From contig PTFA01000160.1 in assembly GCA_003342895.1 (NCBI GenBank), forward strand, positions 1,198,524 through 1,262,523: a stretch of 64,000 nt of DNA. Reading direction: 5' to 3'. Under the pieces are notes generated by a model, which was not told the origin of the DNA, ran no database searches, and was given only the letters and a program-made list of their open reading frames with translations. Positions 45,881 through 56,855 of this stretch are shown here, one piece after another. Source of the stretch: Casuarius casuarius (lineage: Eukaryota > Chordata > Aves > Casuariiformes > Casuariidae). The first letter of the stretch is position 1, and each line of letters starts with the position of its first letter. A program made the position numbers and the translations under genes.

Positions 45881-46001
45881 ACTCACACGGACTGCACTGC
45901 GGGCGTGTTTCCTATTAGGGCCCTTAGAGTCTCCACAATTAGGAATGTAGCTCAACCAGAGTGTGAATCCTTAATAGGAAACATCCCCAGATGCGCGTGA
46001 G
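45881..46001. repeat. Imperfect palindrome of about 120 nt (long hairpin)
   Basis: Core arms TGTTTCCTATTA (45906-45917) and TAATAGGAAACA (45972-45983) pair perfectly. Pairing extends outward: GGG at 45901-45903 with CCC at 45985-45987 (C bulged), GCACT with AGATGC-side bases, and CTCACACG near 45882 with CGCGTGAG near 45993. It also extends inward by GG/CC and a scattered set of pairs around a loop of about 50 nt. The ends do not match the two MITE relics in this window. It could be a fold-back transposon relic, a structured RNA or a chance palindrome; the outer extensions make chance less likely. Confidence 0.7.
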
Positions 46002-46361
46002 AGGGCCCTGAGGAAGATGCCAGCCCTCGGAAAGGGCCCTCTCCGCTTGTGCGAGCGGCCGGGATGGCTCCCACACGACGCAGCATCAAAGGGGCAGGCT
46101 GCAGTCCCGGAGTCTCTACGGCCAGTTCTGCCAACTTTGATCAGGGTTTGTCTTCTGACTCTGAAACATTTTTTTCACACTTGTTTCCCAAGTGTGAAGA
46201 GCCTGAAGCCATGCTGGAAACTCTGAGACAATTTCGGATTCCTTTACAACAAAGCCAAGACCAGGACAATAGGACTTTGATGTTATTGACATATTGGTTC
46301 AGAGTTTCCTTGTTTCCATTTCCCAGCATTAGGACAGAGCATAGGGCTGCTTCTTTGCTCT

Positions 46362-46440
46362 GTTTAATTAGTTAATGTTTGTACAGTGCTTGGAGAATAT
46401 AAAGTGCTCAGTAAGTGGAAAGCGTTATCCTTATTATTAT
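46362..46440 (+). mobile_element. MIR/L2-type 3' tail
   Basis: GTTAATGTTTGTACAGTGCT, then TGGAGAATATAAAGTGCTCA, GTAAGTGGAAAGCGTTATC and a terminal TTATTATTAT reproduce in order the well-known MIR/L2 end: 'aatgtatgtaaagtgctt', 'agtaagtgctcaataaatgttagc', then ATT repeats. It is diverged and in plus orientation. Confidence 0.7.
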
Positions 46441-49400
46441 GCCTTCCCATATTCACTGGCTGCATTCAGTGGAGCTGCAAAAGCTTTAAAAGGAAAAAAA
46501 AAAAGGTCAAATGAGTTTATTTTATTTTATTTAAATGTGAAATAAAATTTTAGTGCTAAGCAGAGGTAATGGACTGACAGCCCTGGGGAGTGAAGTCTTC
46601 TCTTTATCTCCAGAGCAGGGACAGAAAAGATTGTGCCAAGCTATGTCTCCTTCATATTGTCACCCACTGCCCCATCACTTCGTGTCTCAAGTCTGACTGG
46701 GACAGATCCTTCCTTGGAGGCAGAAGGACCCTATTCAGCTCTTGGCCTCTCCACTGAAAACTACTAACAGCAATTAATTGGTGCCAGTCATTCAGGACGC
46801 TCATTTGTCATGTGGACATCTGTTAGCTATGAACTGGACTGAAACCCACTAACTCATTCCATACAGGGGCCACCAGGCCACCACTGAATGGAAACCTCAG
46901 TCAGCCGCCACTGAGCTGGGCTGGAAACCTGTGGGCATGGTCCAAACAGCCGCCACTTCCACAAACCAGCTCCCCGTGACGTTGCTTGGACCTCGCTGCT
47001 TGGGGCCCTGCAGCTCACATCCCACGTGGCGGGGGCAGCCAACACACGAAGCAGCATCCCTCATGGATGGCAGGAACCGTGCAAGCCAGGAAAATGTCTG
47101 AGACTTGTGTTTGTTTGCTTTTTACTGCTTTTTAATTTCTCATTACCTGCTTATAAGGAGTTTAAAGACGTCCTTTAAAATATTCTGAATGTATAAGCAT
47201 AGGAAACCTCCCATATTCCCAGTAACGTCAAGACGTTCCCCAGCCCCACATCCTGAGAAAAGACTGGCAGATGCTCCAGACGAGGACGGGTCTACGTGTG
47301 GGCAGTGCCCCAGCTCAGGGCCACCTCCCGATGTAGCATTGCCAAGGGAGACCTAGAACGAGGAGCCATCCCTGCTGGCGTAGGCCTGGGAAGTCGCTTC
47401 TCCAGCCAGCGCGGAGGAGAGCCGTCGGGCTGGAGCAGCAAGACGTCCCGGGGAAGGGGTGGATTTTGCACGGCCTCTCCCGAGGGGCCGGATGGCGTCT
47501 CGCGGGGGCTGGCGAGGTGGGCTGGTGAGCTCTGCCTCGCAGCCCCGGCAGAGCCCTGCAGAGGGGAAGCAGCTACCCGTGAGGGCGGGAGGAAACGCTG
47601 CCCAGGGTGACCTGCTCCTGCTGCGCTCCCTCTCGCCCGGGTTGTTATCCCTTTTCCTTTTTCCTTGAGTGAGATTTACTCTCATCGTGATTTCATTCCT
47701 TGCTGGTGATAAAATGTTTGATGAGATACACTAAAGGCCCAGACTTCAGCAGCCCATACTGTCCCTCCCACCCCAGTCTCTCCCCTGCCAAATATGTTTG
47801 TATTTTTAACATTTTAGGCAACAATCTTAAACCAAAACAGATGTGACAATGAATATTTATCTGCAGCATCTCAGTATGGGATTTTCTCTTAAACTCGATA
47901 AAATAAACTGCTCATGATACAGAACAACATTTCTCCTAATATACAATACACAAGGGGCAGGAGGGGAATTAGCAGATGAACTCAGCATTAAAGCCATTTC
48001 AAATCAAAAGAGCAGCAACATTTACATGCGAGGAGAACAGTTGGTTGCTTTCAGTGAGATCCTGGGTTTTTTTCTTTTTTAATTCCTTGAGGCATGCAAA
48101 CTCTATGTAAAGAGGTTACTGCGAATGTTGAGCAGGGCAGATAAGACGGGGTCTCTCTGCAGGTGGGGAGAGTGGGATCACCCGGTCCTGCGTGGAGCAG
48201 GGGATCACGTGCAGCCGGGAGAGGGGAGCAAGGCGTGGGCAGGCCAGGAATAGCCAGCAAGATAAGGAGCTGAGCAAGGAGGAAAAGGGGAGACTGAGGC
48301 AAGGCACGAGTGAGGAGGAGGTCGCCGTGTCTGAGTTTCCTCCTCATCCCTTTTCTAAGGGCTGTGCTGAGTGTACATTGCTCCCTCCCATACTCTACGT
48401 GTCTTTGGGCACGCTGCTTCAGAGACAAGTCAGCTTCACCCGAGCGCTCAGTATTGGCTTGATTTGCTTTTATTGCCATTCATCAGGCAAGTGGAAGCCG
48501 GACTGCAATATTTCCACCCCGCCAGTTTCTGCCATTGACGTGTGTGATGTGCCTTGCTGGCCCTAAAGCATGCAGCTCCCTCCTGCTACCTGGGCCAGGA
48601 CCTCCTGGCTTCCAGGAGGGGCGAGGCTGGGTGCCAGCAGCCTGGCGCGCTGGGGCCTGGGCTGCCGTGACCGTGTCACCAGGGGCCTGGCACCCTGCGG
48701 GGACCCTCCTGGTGCTGTGCTCCCGAGGGGGCAGCGGGGGCTCCAGCTCTGTGCAGCAACGGCAGCAAAATGCGCCGTGGGCTCTGTCACTGTGAGCAGC
48801 TTCACCTCTGCTCTGCTCTTCCACGAGCTTTCCGCCAAGGCCTTGTCCTGGTTGTTGAGCTCTAAGTGGAAAGTGTTTAAAAATTGCCTGAAGCTACAGG
48901 ATGAAGGCTAACAGCTCTTCTCCCCACCCTGCTAGACACAGCGGGACTCTGCTATAGGGCAAGAGTGAAACCATGCTGGAGGCAGCATGTTCTCCCCTAG
49001 GAGCCGAGGCCATTTCCAACCTTGACACATTTTGCTCAAAAAGCCAGGCACATTTCTCCAACCTGCTGTCTCTGACGCAAATCCAGAACAATATGCGGAT
49101 TAAAAATAACAACAACAACAAAAAAGCACAACTACCAAAACAAAGCACTCCACCGCACACATACCTCTCCCCTGAGGAGAGAACAAGAGAACAAACAACA
49201 CGTGGCAGATGTTAGCCCAGACACTTAACGCACTGATGGAAAGCGCTCAGACTGCTGCGAGCAGGGCAGGGGAAGGAGCCTCAGCGTAGATCCTGTCCTG
49301 TCTCTAGGACCGAGGCCAATTAAACACCTTGAGCTGATTCACTCCTTTGCCACGCCACAAGATGAGCCATTTGGTGTGAACCGAGAGAGTTGTGTGGTGG

Positions 49401-51974
49401 CAGCTACTCTTTACGAGCTGCCCAAGAGCCATGGCAGAGGACTGAAAGCAAGGTCTATCCACAGTACACGAGCTGTTCATAAGCAGCATCCCCTAGTCCG
49501 TATGCTGCGCTTTGATGTGTATATGGGACAGAGAAAAGTGAGTGTCAGGGAGTTACTGTGGTGTAGGAAATTGTGCCTTTAAGGGCTCCGCTTTCTGGAC
49601 TCAGCATTTGGGCAGGATGCAGTGAAATGCGTGTGATTCTCATGACCACCCAGCTGGAGCTGTGGAGGAAAATGCCAAGCTGCTGCAAGTGCCTTGGGCA
49701 CTGAACAGTCCCCGAGCACCAGCGCTAAAAATGAGCTCAGAAAACAGCCTGAGCAGAGAAACATCCCACCAGCATCGAAACGCCCTGGAAATGTGCAGAG
49801 CAGCCAGAAAACACACAGACATGCTGTGTCTTCATCAGTGAGAGGCAGCACACAGGGAGGAGCAAGGCCATGCCCAGGGTGAATCTGCAGTAGGTCCCTT
49901 GGTGACCCAAGCAACCACCCACAGCACCACTCACTGTCGCTTCTTGTTCTTCTTCCCCTTGGGACTAGATGCCCTCCTGGTTCTCTGCTGGAAAGGGAGG
50001 TCTCTGTGGGGCATCCACCATGGTTAGAAGTGATTGCTAAATGACAAGTCCAAGGGACAAGAGCCTTTTGTTCTGGAGAGACCACAAATAGGAGCCAAAG
50101 CACTGCCTACCAAACGAGAATGGTGACTTCCAAAGGAGAGAGGGGAATGAGCATCACTGGTGGCAGTTATGTAATGTCAGTGAACAGGATATAGACCGTT
50201 ACTGCCCCAGTGCAGACACAACAAGCACCAGCAATATTTAAGTAGAAAGGCTATAGAGTTTGATGGGCATGAGTAAGGTGACAGGTCATGCAAGGATGGC
50301 ACATGCAGATATACGAGTCTGAGACACAGGGTTGTGCTGCCTTCGCCAGCAAGCACGAAATGGCAGCCGGGCTGCTGCCTCTCAGAGCCCGAGCCTATGG
50401 CAGAAGCCGCCCTCAGCCTGGGGTCTGGGTCCTGCAGGGACCTCGGTTTTTTTAACCTGGGTGGCCCAGCACACTTCAACCTCATGCGGGAGCTGTTTTG
50501 TCAGCTGTGAGCACCTGCTCTTGCAGAGGGCACAGAGGGGTGTGCAGAGGCCCAGGGATGTTTTAAAGCAAAGCATGAAAAGGCTCCTGCAAGCCTTGCA
50601 AGATCCCCTTGCCAAACCCTCTCGGGACTCTTGCTCCTGCGGGCATGCCGGGCTCTACACGGCCCTCAGCGCCTCCCCACCACACATGCCATATCGAGCA
50701 CCACCGCCTTAATCCGCGCTGCTTCCGACCCGGAGCTTTGCCAGGTCCGGCCTGCCGCTCGCCTGCCGGCGGTGCCGAGGGGAAGGGTTTGCTCAGCCTC
50801 GGGCTTGGAGCGCCTGAGCCCATCCGAGGCAGCGCTGCAGGGGACGACGTGACGTTACCAGCCCACAAGCTGTCCGGCATCCCAAGATAAGTTTGTTTCA
50901 TTCCCCAAACTACATAAAAGTTGCCCGATGTTATGCCGTAGCCACATAGCATTCCTTTGTAAGGAAATAAAGTGTCAGTGCCACAGCTGTGAAATATATG
51001 CGCGGCGCTCTCTAATTCAGTAGCATGAACCGGGCAGAGCGAAGCAGCGGGTTCCTGTTTAGGTTTTCGGTTACTGTGTTTGTAAAATATTTATTTTTCT
51101 TGGTGTTTCTATCCTAGCCTTTTTAGAATCTAAATATTTGGACGATGGAGGAGTTGTGGCCGGATCCAGCGAGCGGCCGTGGCATCGCGCTGCTCTCGGA
51201 GTTACAGCATGTGTCAGGCATGCTGATGGTCCTGCCTGCGCTCTTCTACCAATGCTCCCTTCGGGTCTCGCTGCAGATCAGACGGTATTTAAACGCAGTC
51301 TCCAGGGGTAGAGAGGGTGGTATGAGGCACTGAAAGGCCTGGTAGGGAAAAAAAAAAAGAGAAAGAGAGGAAAAAAAAAAGAAAAGCAGTGTATAAATGA
51401 ATAAATAATAGTAATAAAAAAGATCATTGGGAAGCAAAGACATTCTTTATGTTGCATTAATGTGTTTTCTCAGCTGCTCTCTTGACTCTCTACCAGTTCT
51501 CTCAGTTCCTGTCCTCAGGACACTTTCTGCGGTCAGCGGCGGGCGCAAGAAGATCTGCAGCCCCCGCTGCGCCCCCGCCCCGTCTCCCTTTGCCCTGGAA
51601 ACTCCCGGTTCACACGGCTTGCACCGCGGTGGCCGAAGAAGGCCGGGTCTCGTGGTGAACAGGGACCCTTTGCCTCCCCCTTTCCCCATGGCCTTCGCCC
51701 CCATGCATCTCTTGCAGACCAGGCTCTGCATAGCTGCTGGAGCACGAGGCACATCCTAAAACGGGGCCTGCTCGGGCCATGTGCTGCGGGGTCTGGGGCC
51801 GTGTGCTGCAGGGTCTGGGCACGGAGGGCTGCAGGAGCGAGGCCTCAGGTGGTGGCAGGACCAGAACCAAGGACTCTGCTGGACAGAAAAGCACAGCAAC
51901 AGCATCTGAAGACCTGCTCCCTGGGGAAACACGGTCCTCTGGCTCTGCACGGCCTTCTGTGCCTCTTAGGAGCT
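46441..51974. other. Unique or unclassified non-coding DNA
   Basis: No supported gene. 46640-47060 has an orderly, low-CpG texture with a repeated GGAAACCT word (near 46889 and 46923), which suggests an unclassified old repeat. 47350-47640 is GC-rich. 47690-48060 is AT-rich. 49102-49125 is an AAC-rich run. 49240-49570 again has an orderly repeat-like texture. 51060-51140 and 51340-51425 are AT-rich, the latter with two A-runs. 51540-51700 is GC-rich. Confidence 0.35.
51781..51823 (+). repeat. Imperfect tandem duplication, 2 x 22 bp
   Basis: GTGCTGCGGGGTCTGGGG and GTGCTGCAGGGTCTGGG start 22 bases apart, at 51781 and 51803. The few differences suggest a moderately old duplication. Confidence 0.8.
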
Positions 51975-52045
51975 GGAACAATTCACTTCACCCCACTCTG
52001 TGTCTCCATTTATTCACAAAACAGGGATAACAGGACTGGCTTGGC
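51975..52045 (+). mobile_element. MIR/L2-type fragment
   Basis: GGAACAATTCACTTCACCCC followed by CTCTGTGTCTCCATTTATTC, ACAAAACAGGGATAACAGG matches the classic MIR/L2 block ('caagtcacttaacctct', 'gcctcagtttcctcatctgtaaaatggggataata'). Plus orientation, diverged. Confidence 0.7.
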
Positions 52046-52406
52046 TCTTTGGGAGAACCTGCCATTTGCACCTGAAAAGGCCTTCGGGTGGGAAGTGCAG
52101 CGGGGAACACGGCATGTCGCAGCTCCTCCGTTCCCGTCCTGGCTCTGCCGCAGCCGCTTCTCCTGCGGGTTCCTTGCGCAGCAGCTCCCCTGCCTCCGCC
52201 ACCGCAGCCAGCGTTGTGGGAAGGGATCTGGGCCAGAAGCGCATGCTGGAGTATCAGTCACACGAGGAAGAGCTGCTTATCTGTCTGCTGACAGCAGTGT
52301 CACCACGCTGTGATGAGTGACGTGCATGTTGTCCCACCTGCTCCTAGCATTGATCATGGGGTGTTGCTGCTACTTCAGAAACTCCCAAGCTCTTACATTC
52401 ACCTCC

Positions 52407-52429
52407 TTTTTTCTTTCTTTCTTTCTTTT
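52407..52429 (+). repeat. TTTC microsatellite
   Basis: TTTTTTCTTTCTTTCTTTCT, a short pyrimidine tetranucleotide repeat. Confidence 0.85.
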
Positions 52430-54656
52430 CCCTCAGACCCTCAAAAGCACTTCTGAATTCCCTTACGTTATAAGCCAGGAGCCAATGGGCTCTTCACTGC
52501 AGCTAAGTTCCTGCCAAAACCCAGTGCTCTGCGGCGATGCACTCCTGCCTTGCAGAGGGTGAGCTGGGGAAACCTGCTGCCTGGGGCCAAGTCCTGTCCT
52601 GTTCATGGCAGAGGGAGCAGGATTTGTCCCCCAGTGTTTGCAATGCTCTGTGAGCTTATCAGCTGCTCCAGCAAAGCAAGACAAAGCACTATGGTGATTT
52701 TGTTTTGCTAGCTGCTCATCACCCGTCTGCTTATTTCCTTGAGATTTTCTTCTCCTAACCCATTTTGACACCTGCAGCTCTGCTGATGAATTGACTTAAA
52801 AGCTAAGCTAACTTTGCAAATCTCTTTTATGCATGACCACGGGGAGAGCAGATGCTTCTCACTTCACAGGGGCTGCTGGGTCCCACATGAGGAGGGCAGA
52901 ATCAGCCTCATTTCTCTTTTGCAAAGCAGAGACATCCAAACCGGGAAACAGTGGGTCCTCAGCTCACAGGGGTCTGGCCTCTTCCAGCAGCATCATGATA
53001 GATGAACACTTGGCCTGCTCCGGTGGAGCATCCTGGGAGAGGGACGATGGAGCTGGCAGGACTTCCTCTGCCTCCCTCTCAGCTGGTTAGGATCCATTTG
53101 CATCACTCTTTCTCTTTGCAAGCCACCGCAAAGCCTGCGCTGGCACAGAGTGCGCTGTCCTGGGGCCGCTCGGGGCCTGCACGGTGCTCCTGTCCTGCCC
53201 GTCCCGCTTTCCCCCTGCCAGCTGCTGAGTGTGCCTGGCGCACAGGACTTGCAGCTTTTCCCTCCTCTCGAAACGCTGGCCTCCAAGAGCAGGACACAGG
53301 GCAGCTCCATCCCGGCTCTCCAGGCCTCCTCTCGCCTGCTGTGCCGCTGAACCTCGCTCCGAAGCGCAGCGGCCTCTGCCTGGACTCACCCCAGCCCGGA
53401 GCTGCTCTCGCTCGGGAGCCTGGTGCCCCCACCCTGGAGAGCAGAGCGCTCCGCCAAGGCACGGGACTGCCAGGGCTCCCCGCTGCCCTTCAGCCCCATG
53501 CTCCTGCCCAACCTGAGGCACGGACACCATGCTTTAGGCTGAGGCCATTCAACTCGTGTCACAAGTGCCATAGATTGCACTGGTCCGTCACCAGCTCTCT
53601 GAGACTTTGGGTGAGGGAGAAGAGGAACCAGACCCAGGGACCAGAAGAGCATGGGCAGCTGCAGTGGTGGTGGCTGCGTAGCGGGGACCTCGGCTTGAGG
53701 GACCAGGGCACGCTGTGGAAGAAACGAGCCCCTCTGTCCGATGTGCCGCACAGAGCTGGTGACCCGCAGGGAGCCCCGGGGAGCCCGGCTGGCCGCGGGC
53801 AGCTGCGAGCGGCAGGGACAGGGGGACGGTGGAGGCAGGGCACAGTCTGCTCCCGCCCTGCTCCTGGGTGTGCACCAGGCAGACGTGCAGAGAAGAACAC
53901 CTCCCGCCGGTCCCCTCTCCGTCACGCCCGTCCCAGGGGAGGTGGCAATGGGAAACGCTCTCCAGCAGTGCCAGCCTGGGCTTTCAGGAACCCTTTTGTT
54001 CTCTTAAGGCTGAACCGAAGCTCCTGTGAGGCTTCTGTGAGGAACGAGTCTGATCCTCCTCCAGGGCAGAAGTGCCAGTAAGCTGCTGATGAAGGACATG
54101 CACGTGGAGCCATGACACCCACGTTCAAGCCTTTTAACCTCCGTTTACAGAAATTTTCCTGTTCCATAGCCCTACATGCAACAGAGTCCTGCATCTTAAC
54201 GATATCTTGTTTCCCTCCTGACTTTGTTCTATTGCCTTTATGAGCTCCACATGCAAAAGCAATGCCCAGTCCCTTGCTTGCAAGGCTCAGCTTTGCAAAA
54301 CTGGGGCACTGTTTGCCAGAGCACGGCAGCCCCGGGGTGTTGCAGCAGCGGCAGCCGCCAGGGCAGGCCGCCGTGCAGCTGCGGGAGCCCAGCACGCGCC
54401 TGGCACCGGGGCTCGCGGCACCGTTGGCCTCTGGCCTGAGCCGGGAAAACGCCCTCCCCAGTGCTCGGCTACGAGCAGCGGCAGGTCGGCCGCGACACCC
54501 GCGCAGGCTGGCTGTGAAGTGCCCACGAGAGCGGTTTTTTGTGGGGCCGTCCAGCTACTCTTCTGTATACACTCTGCAAATCAAATCAGCTCAGTGTAAG
54601 AACCAAGGAGACATTTATTAATGGGTTTTGAACTGAAATTCAACCCTTTCCCCAAA

Positions 54657-54674
54657 ATATATATATATATATAT
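54657..54674. repeat. AT microsatellite
   Basis: A run of about nine AT dinucleotides. The surrounding text (GAACTGAAATTCAACCC and CCTTGAAATTGAAAAG) is weakly like the T-rich repeat at 39715. Confidence 0.9.
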
Positions 54675-55464
54675 TCCTTGAAATTGAAAAGTTCTAAACA
54701 AACCTGACTTGAGAGTCATTTAATACCCTGTCAGCCTCCCTTCGCACTGCTGCTGGGTCCGGCAGCAGCGGAGGTGTGCCGTGTCCCGGGGCGCGGGCCC
54801 TCAGCCGGCCCCGCACGGACAGAGTCCCTCACCCCCAGTTTACCTGCTTTGAAAAGTGCAAACACAATCTGAACCGCAGATGCCAGAGCTGCTGACCCAG
54901 AAACATCCTTCTGGAGCTCAGCTTTGTCTCCAGTCCCGATCGAATGCCAACCCGGGTCATTTCACAATTCACTCGCTTTGATTTCCATTGGCTCTGTTAT
55001 GTTTTTCACTTCCTGTCTTAAATTGCACAGCAGCTGTGCAGTGGATGCCACCTTCCACCCCAGAGGTAGCTGCATTTCAGCGGGGCGTGAAAGAGCTCCT
55101 GGGCATGGCCGGTCTGGGCGAGTGACACACGCTGATGGAAATCAGAGTGGAGCAGCCTTTTCAGCATCGAGAGACGTCAAAGCTGGGCTGTTCTGGCTGT
55201 TGGTGCTTCTCCAGCCCTGTGGTTCATGAGGAACCTTCCTGCTGCCCTTCCTCTCTGCTGCAACCTCTCCATCGTGTTAGGAGTCAGTTCGGAAAGGCTC
55301 CCGAGCTTCACTGAGCTAGCACTGACGCTGAGGTCTCCTCCCAATTTTGACCTTACCCCTAAGGGAGAAGGTGAGGAGCGTCACCCTTGCCCGTTTGGAG
55401 TCCCTGCCGAGCCATCCTCGTCCTGCTCTCCCTGGGGACATCACACATCAGCACAGACCAGGCT

Positions 55465-55530
55465 GCTGTTAACTTGGGCCAAACCTCTGCCCTGCTCAGT
55501 GCCCCTGTGTCCTCATCTGTAACACAGGGC
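55465..55530 (+). mobile_element. MIR/L2-type fragment
   Basis: GTTAACTTGGGCCAAACCTC, then TGTGTCCTCATCTGTAACAC and AGGGCTGG match the MIR/L2 consensus order ('gaccttgggcaag', 'cctctctg', 'cctcatctgtaaaatgggg'). Plus orientation, diverged. Confidence 0.65.
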
Positions 55531-56546
55531 TGGTTTTAGTCATCTACTGATGACTCAGCTGCTAAGGTTGAGGGAACTACTTGAGCGATGACCCATGCAA
55601 AGGGCTTCGTCTGGTTACACATTCCCTAGTAAATGCCCGTTCCCACCCCTGCTCCCACGACACAGAACAAGACGCGTCAGACAGGCTGGGTTCCCAAAAC
55701 GCCAGCCATCCCAGGCCCTCCCACTGCCTCTCTTCTCCTCTTTCCTGCCTGGTGCCTCTTCTTCCTACTGGGCCCAGTATTGCAAGGAAATCAGGGGTGA
55801 AGGGGGGAAATCTTTCCCTCAGTCCTACGATTTCTTACACCTTCAACGAGTGTATTTGGAATGAGCCCTCTGAAATCCAAATTTTGGCACAGGGTTGGGG
55901 AAACCACTTTCCCTCTTTCTGTCTTCGGACCAGTGGGGACGGGCGGAGGGTTGCTGGGTCGGGAGGAGCAGGCCAGGCCCTGGCGCTGGCTGGAGGAGGC
56001 AGGGACCACTAGTGAACGCAGCCTCACCGTGGGGCTGGACCACGGGGAGGTGAGCACACACCGCTCCTGCACTGCAGAGGTGGTGAGATTACACCTCCAG
56101 CTGCCGTGTCACCGCGGGCTGGCTGAGAGACATGAAGTCCCCATGGTCCCGCGGCTCCACACCCACCTCCCCATCTTCCCCCTTTCCATACCTCTGAGAA
56201 GACACNCCGGGGCAGCAGGCATCTCGGCGGCCAGAGCAGTTCTGCACCACCAGCTTCCCCTGGCACAGCAGCCCTGCCTTGCCCGCCGGTTCCTCGGGCA
56301 CAGACACTGCTGCTCCGGCTCGCTGAGGACTCTGCAGCCACCTCCTGCTCCCGCTGCTGCTGTCACAGCTCACCCGGCAGCAAAGTGGCCGTTTCCCCAC
56401 CCCGCTGTGTCGCCTCCGGCAGCTGGGGATCAGCTCAGGCAGGAAAACCCTTGGGAAGATGCAAGGGTGGAGGTCTCTTCTGCATGTGTTTTATCCCAGG
56501 TGAAATAAAGTTCCTAGATGATCGCTCTTATGAAGACCCATGGTGT
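55531..56546. other. Unique non-coding DNA
   Basis: No supported exon. An isolated N lies at 56206. Frames open on both strands around 55860-56500 carry no known domain. An AATAAA occurs at 56504 just before the pyrimidine array, without an identifiable transcript. Confidence 0.35.
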
Positions 56547-56855
56547 CTTTCTTTCCTTCCTTCCTTCCTTTTTTCCTTTCCTTTCCTTTCCTTTCCTTTC
56601 CTTTCCTTTCCTTTCCTTTCCTTTCCTTTCCTTTCCTTTCCTTTCCTTTCCTTTCCTTTCCTTTCCNNNNNNNNNNNNNNNNNNNNNNNNNNNNNNNNNN
56701 NNNNNNNNNNNNNNNNNNNNNCTTTCCTTTCCTTTCCTTTCCTTTCCTTTCCTTTCCTTTCCTTTCCTTTCCTTTCCTTTCCTTTCCTTTCCTTTCCTTT
56801 CCCTCTTCCTTTCCTTTCCCTCTTCCTTTCCCTTCTTCCTTCCTTCCTTTCTTCC
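56547..56855 (+). repeat. TTTCC pentanucleotide array
   Basis: A short TTCC prelude is followed by pure TTTCC units up to 56666, then the assembly gap, then more pure TTTCC units from 56722 to about 56802, grading into CCCTCTTCC and TTCC variants. The strand bias is complete (pyrimidines on plus), so it is a long polypurine tract on minus, able to form triplex DNA. The true length is unknown because of the gap. Frames through it are artefacts of a 5-base repeat. Confidence 0.95.
56667..56721. other. Assembly gap, 55 N
   Basis: A run of 55 N sits inside the TTTCC array. The flanks are the same repeat in the same orientation, so the gap almost surely hides more of the array, of unknown length. 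Confidence 0.95.

Larger units (their letters stand above)
52046..55464. other. Non-coding DNA, GC-rich in the middle
   Basis: No supported gene. The longest ATG-initiated plus-strand frame of the window is here (53002-54081, 359 codons). It is Pro/Arg/Gly/Ser-rich, lacks recognisable domains, has a poor initiation context, and overlaps open minus-strand frames. An octamer ATTTGCAT occurs at 53096-53103. Small repeats are a TTTC run (52407-52429) and an AT run (54657-54674). 54280-54500 and 54760-54820 are CpG-rich. Confidence 0.4.

Noticed and set aside
56580..56830. Long open frames across the TTTCC array
   Set aside because: A five-base repeat without stop codons keeps frames open. Part of the translation is through N bases.
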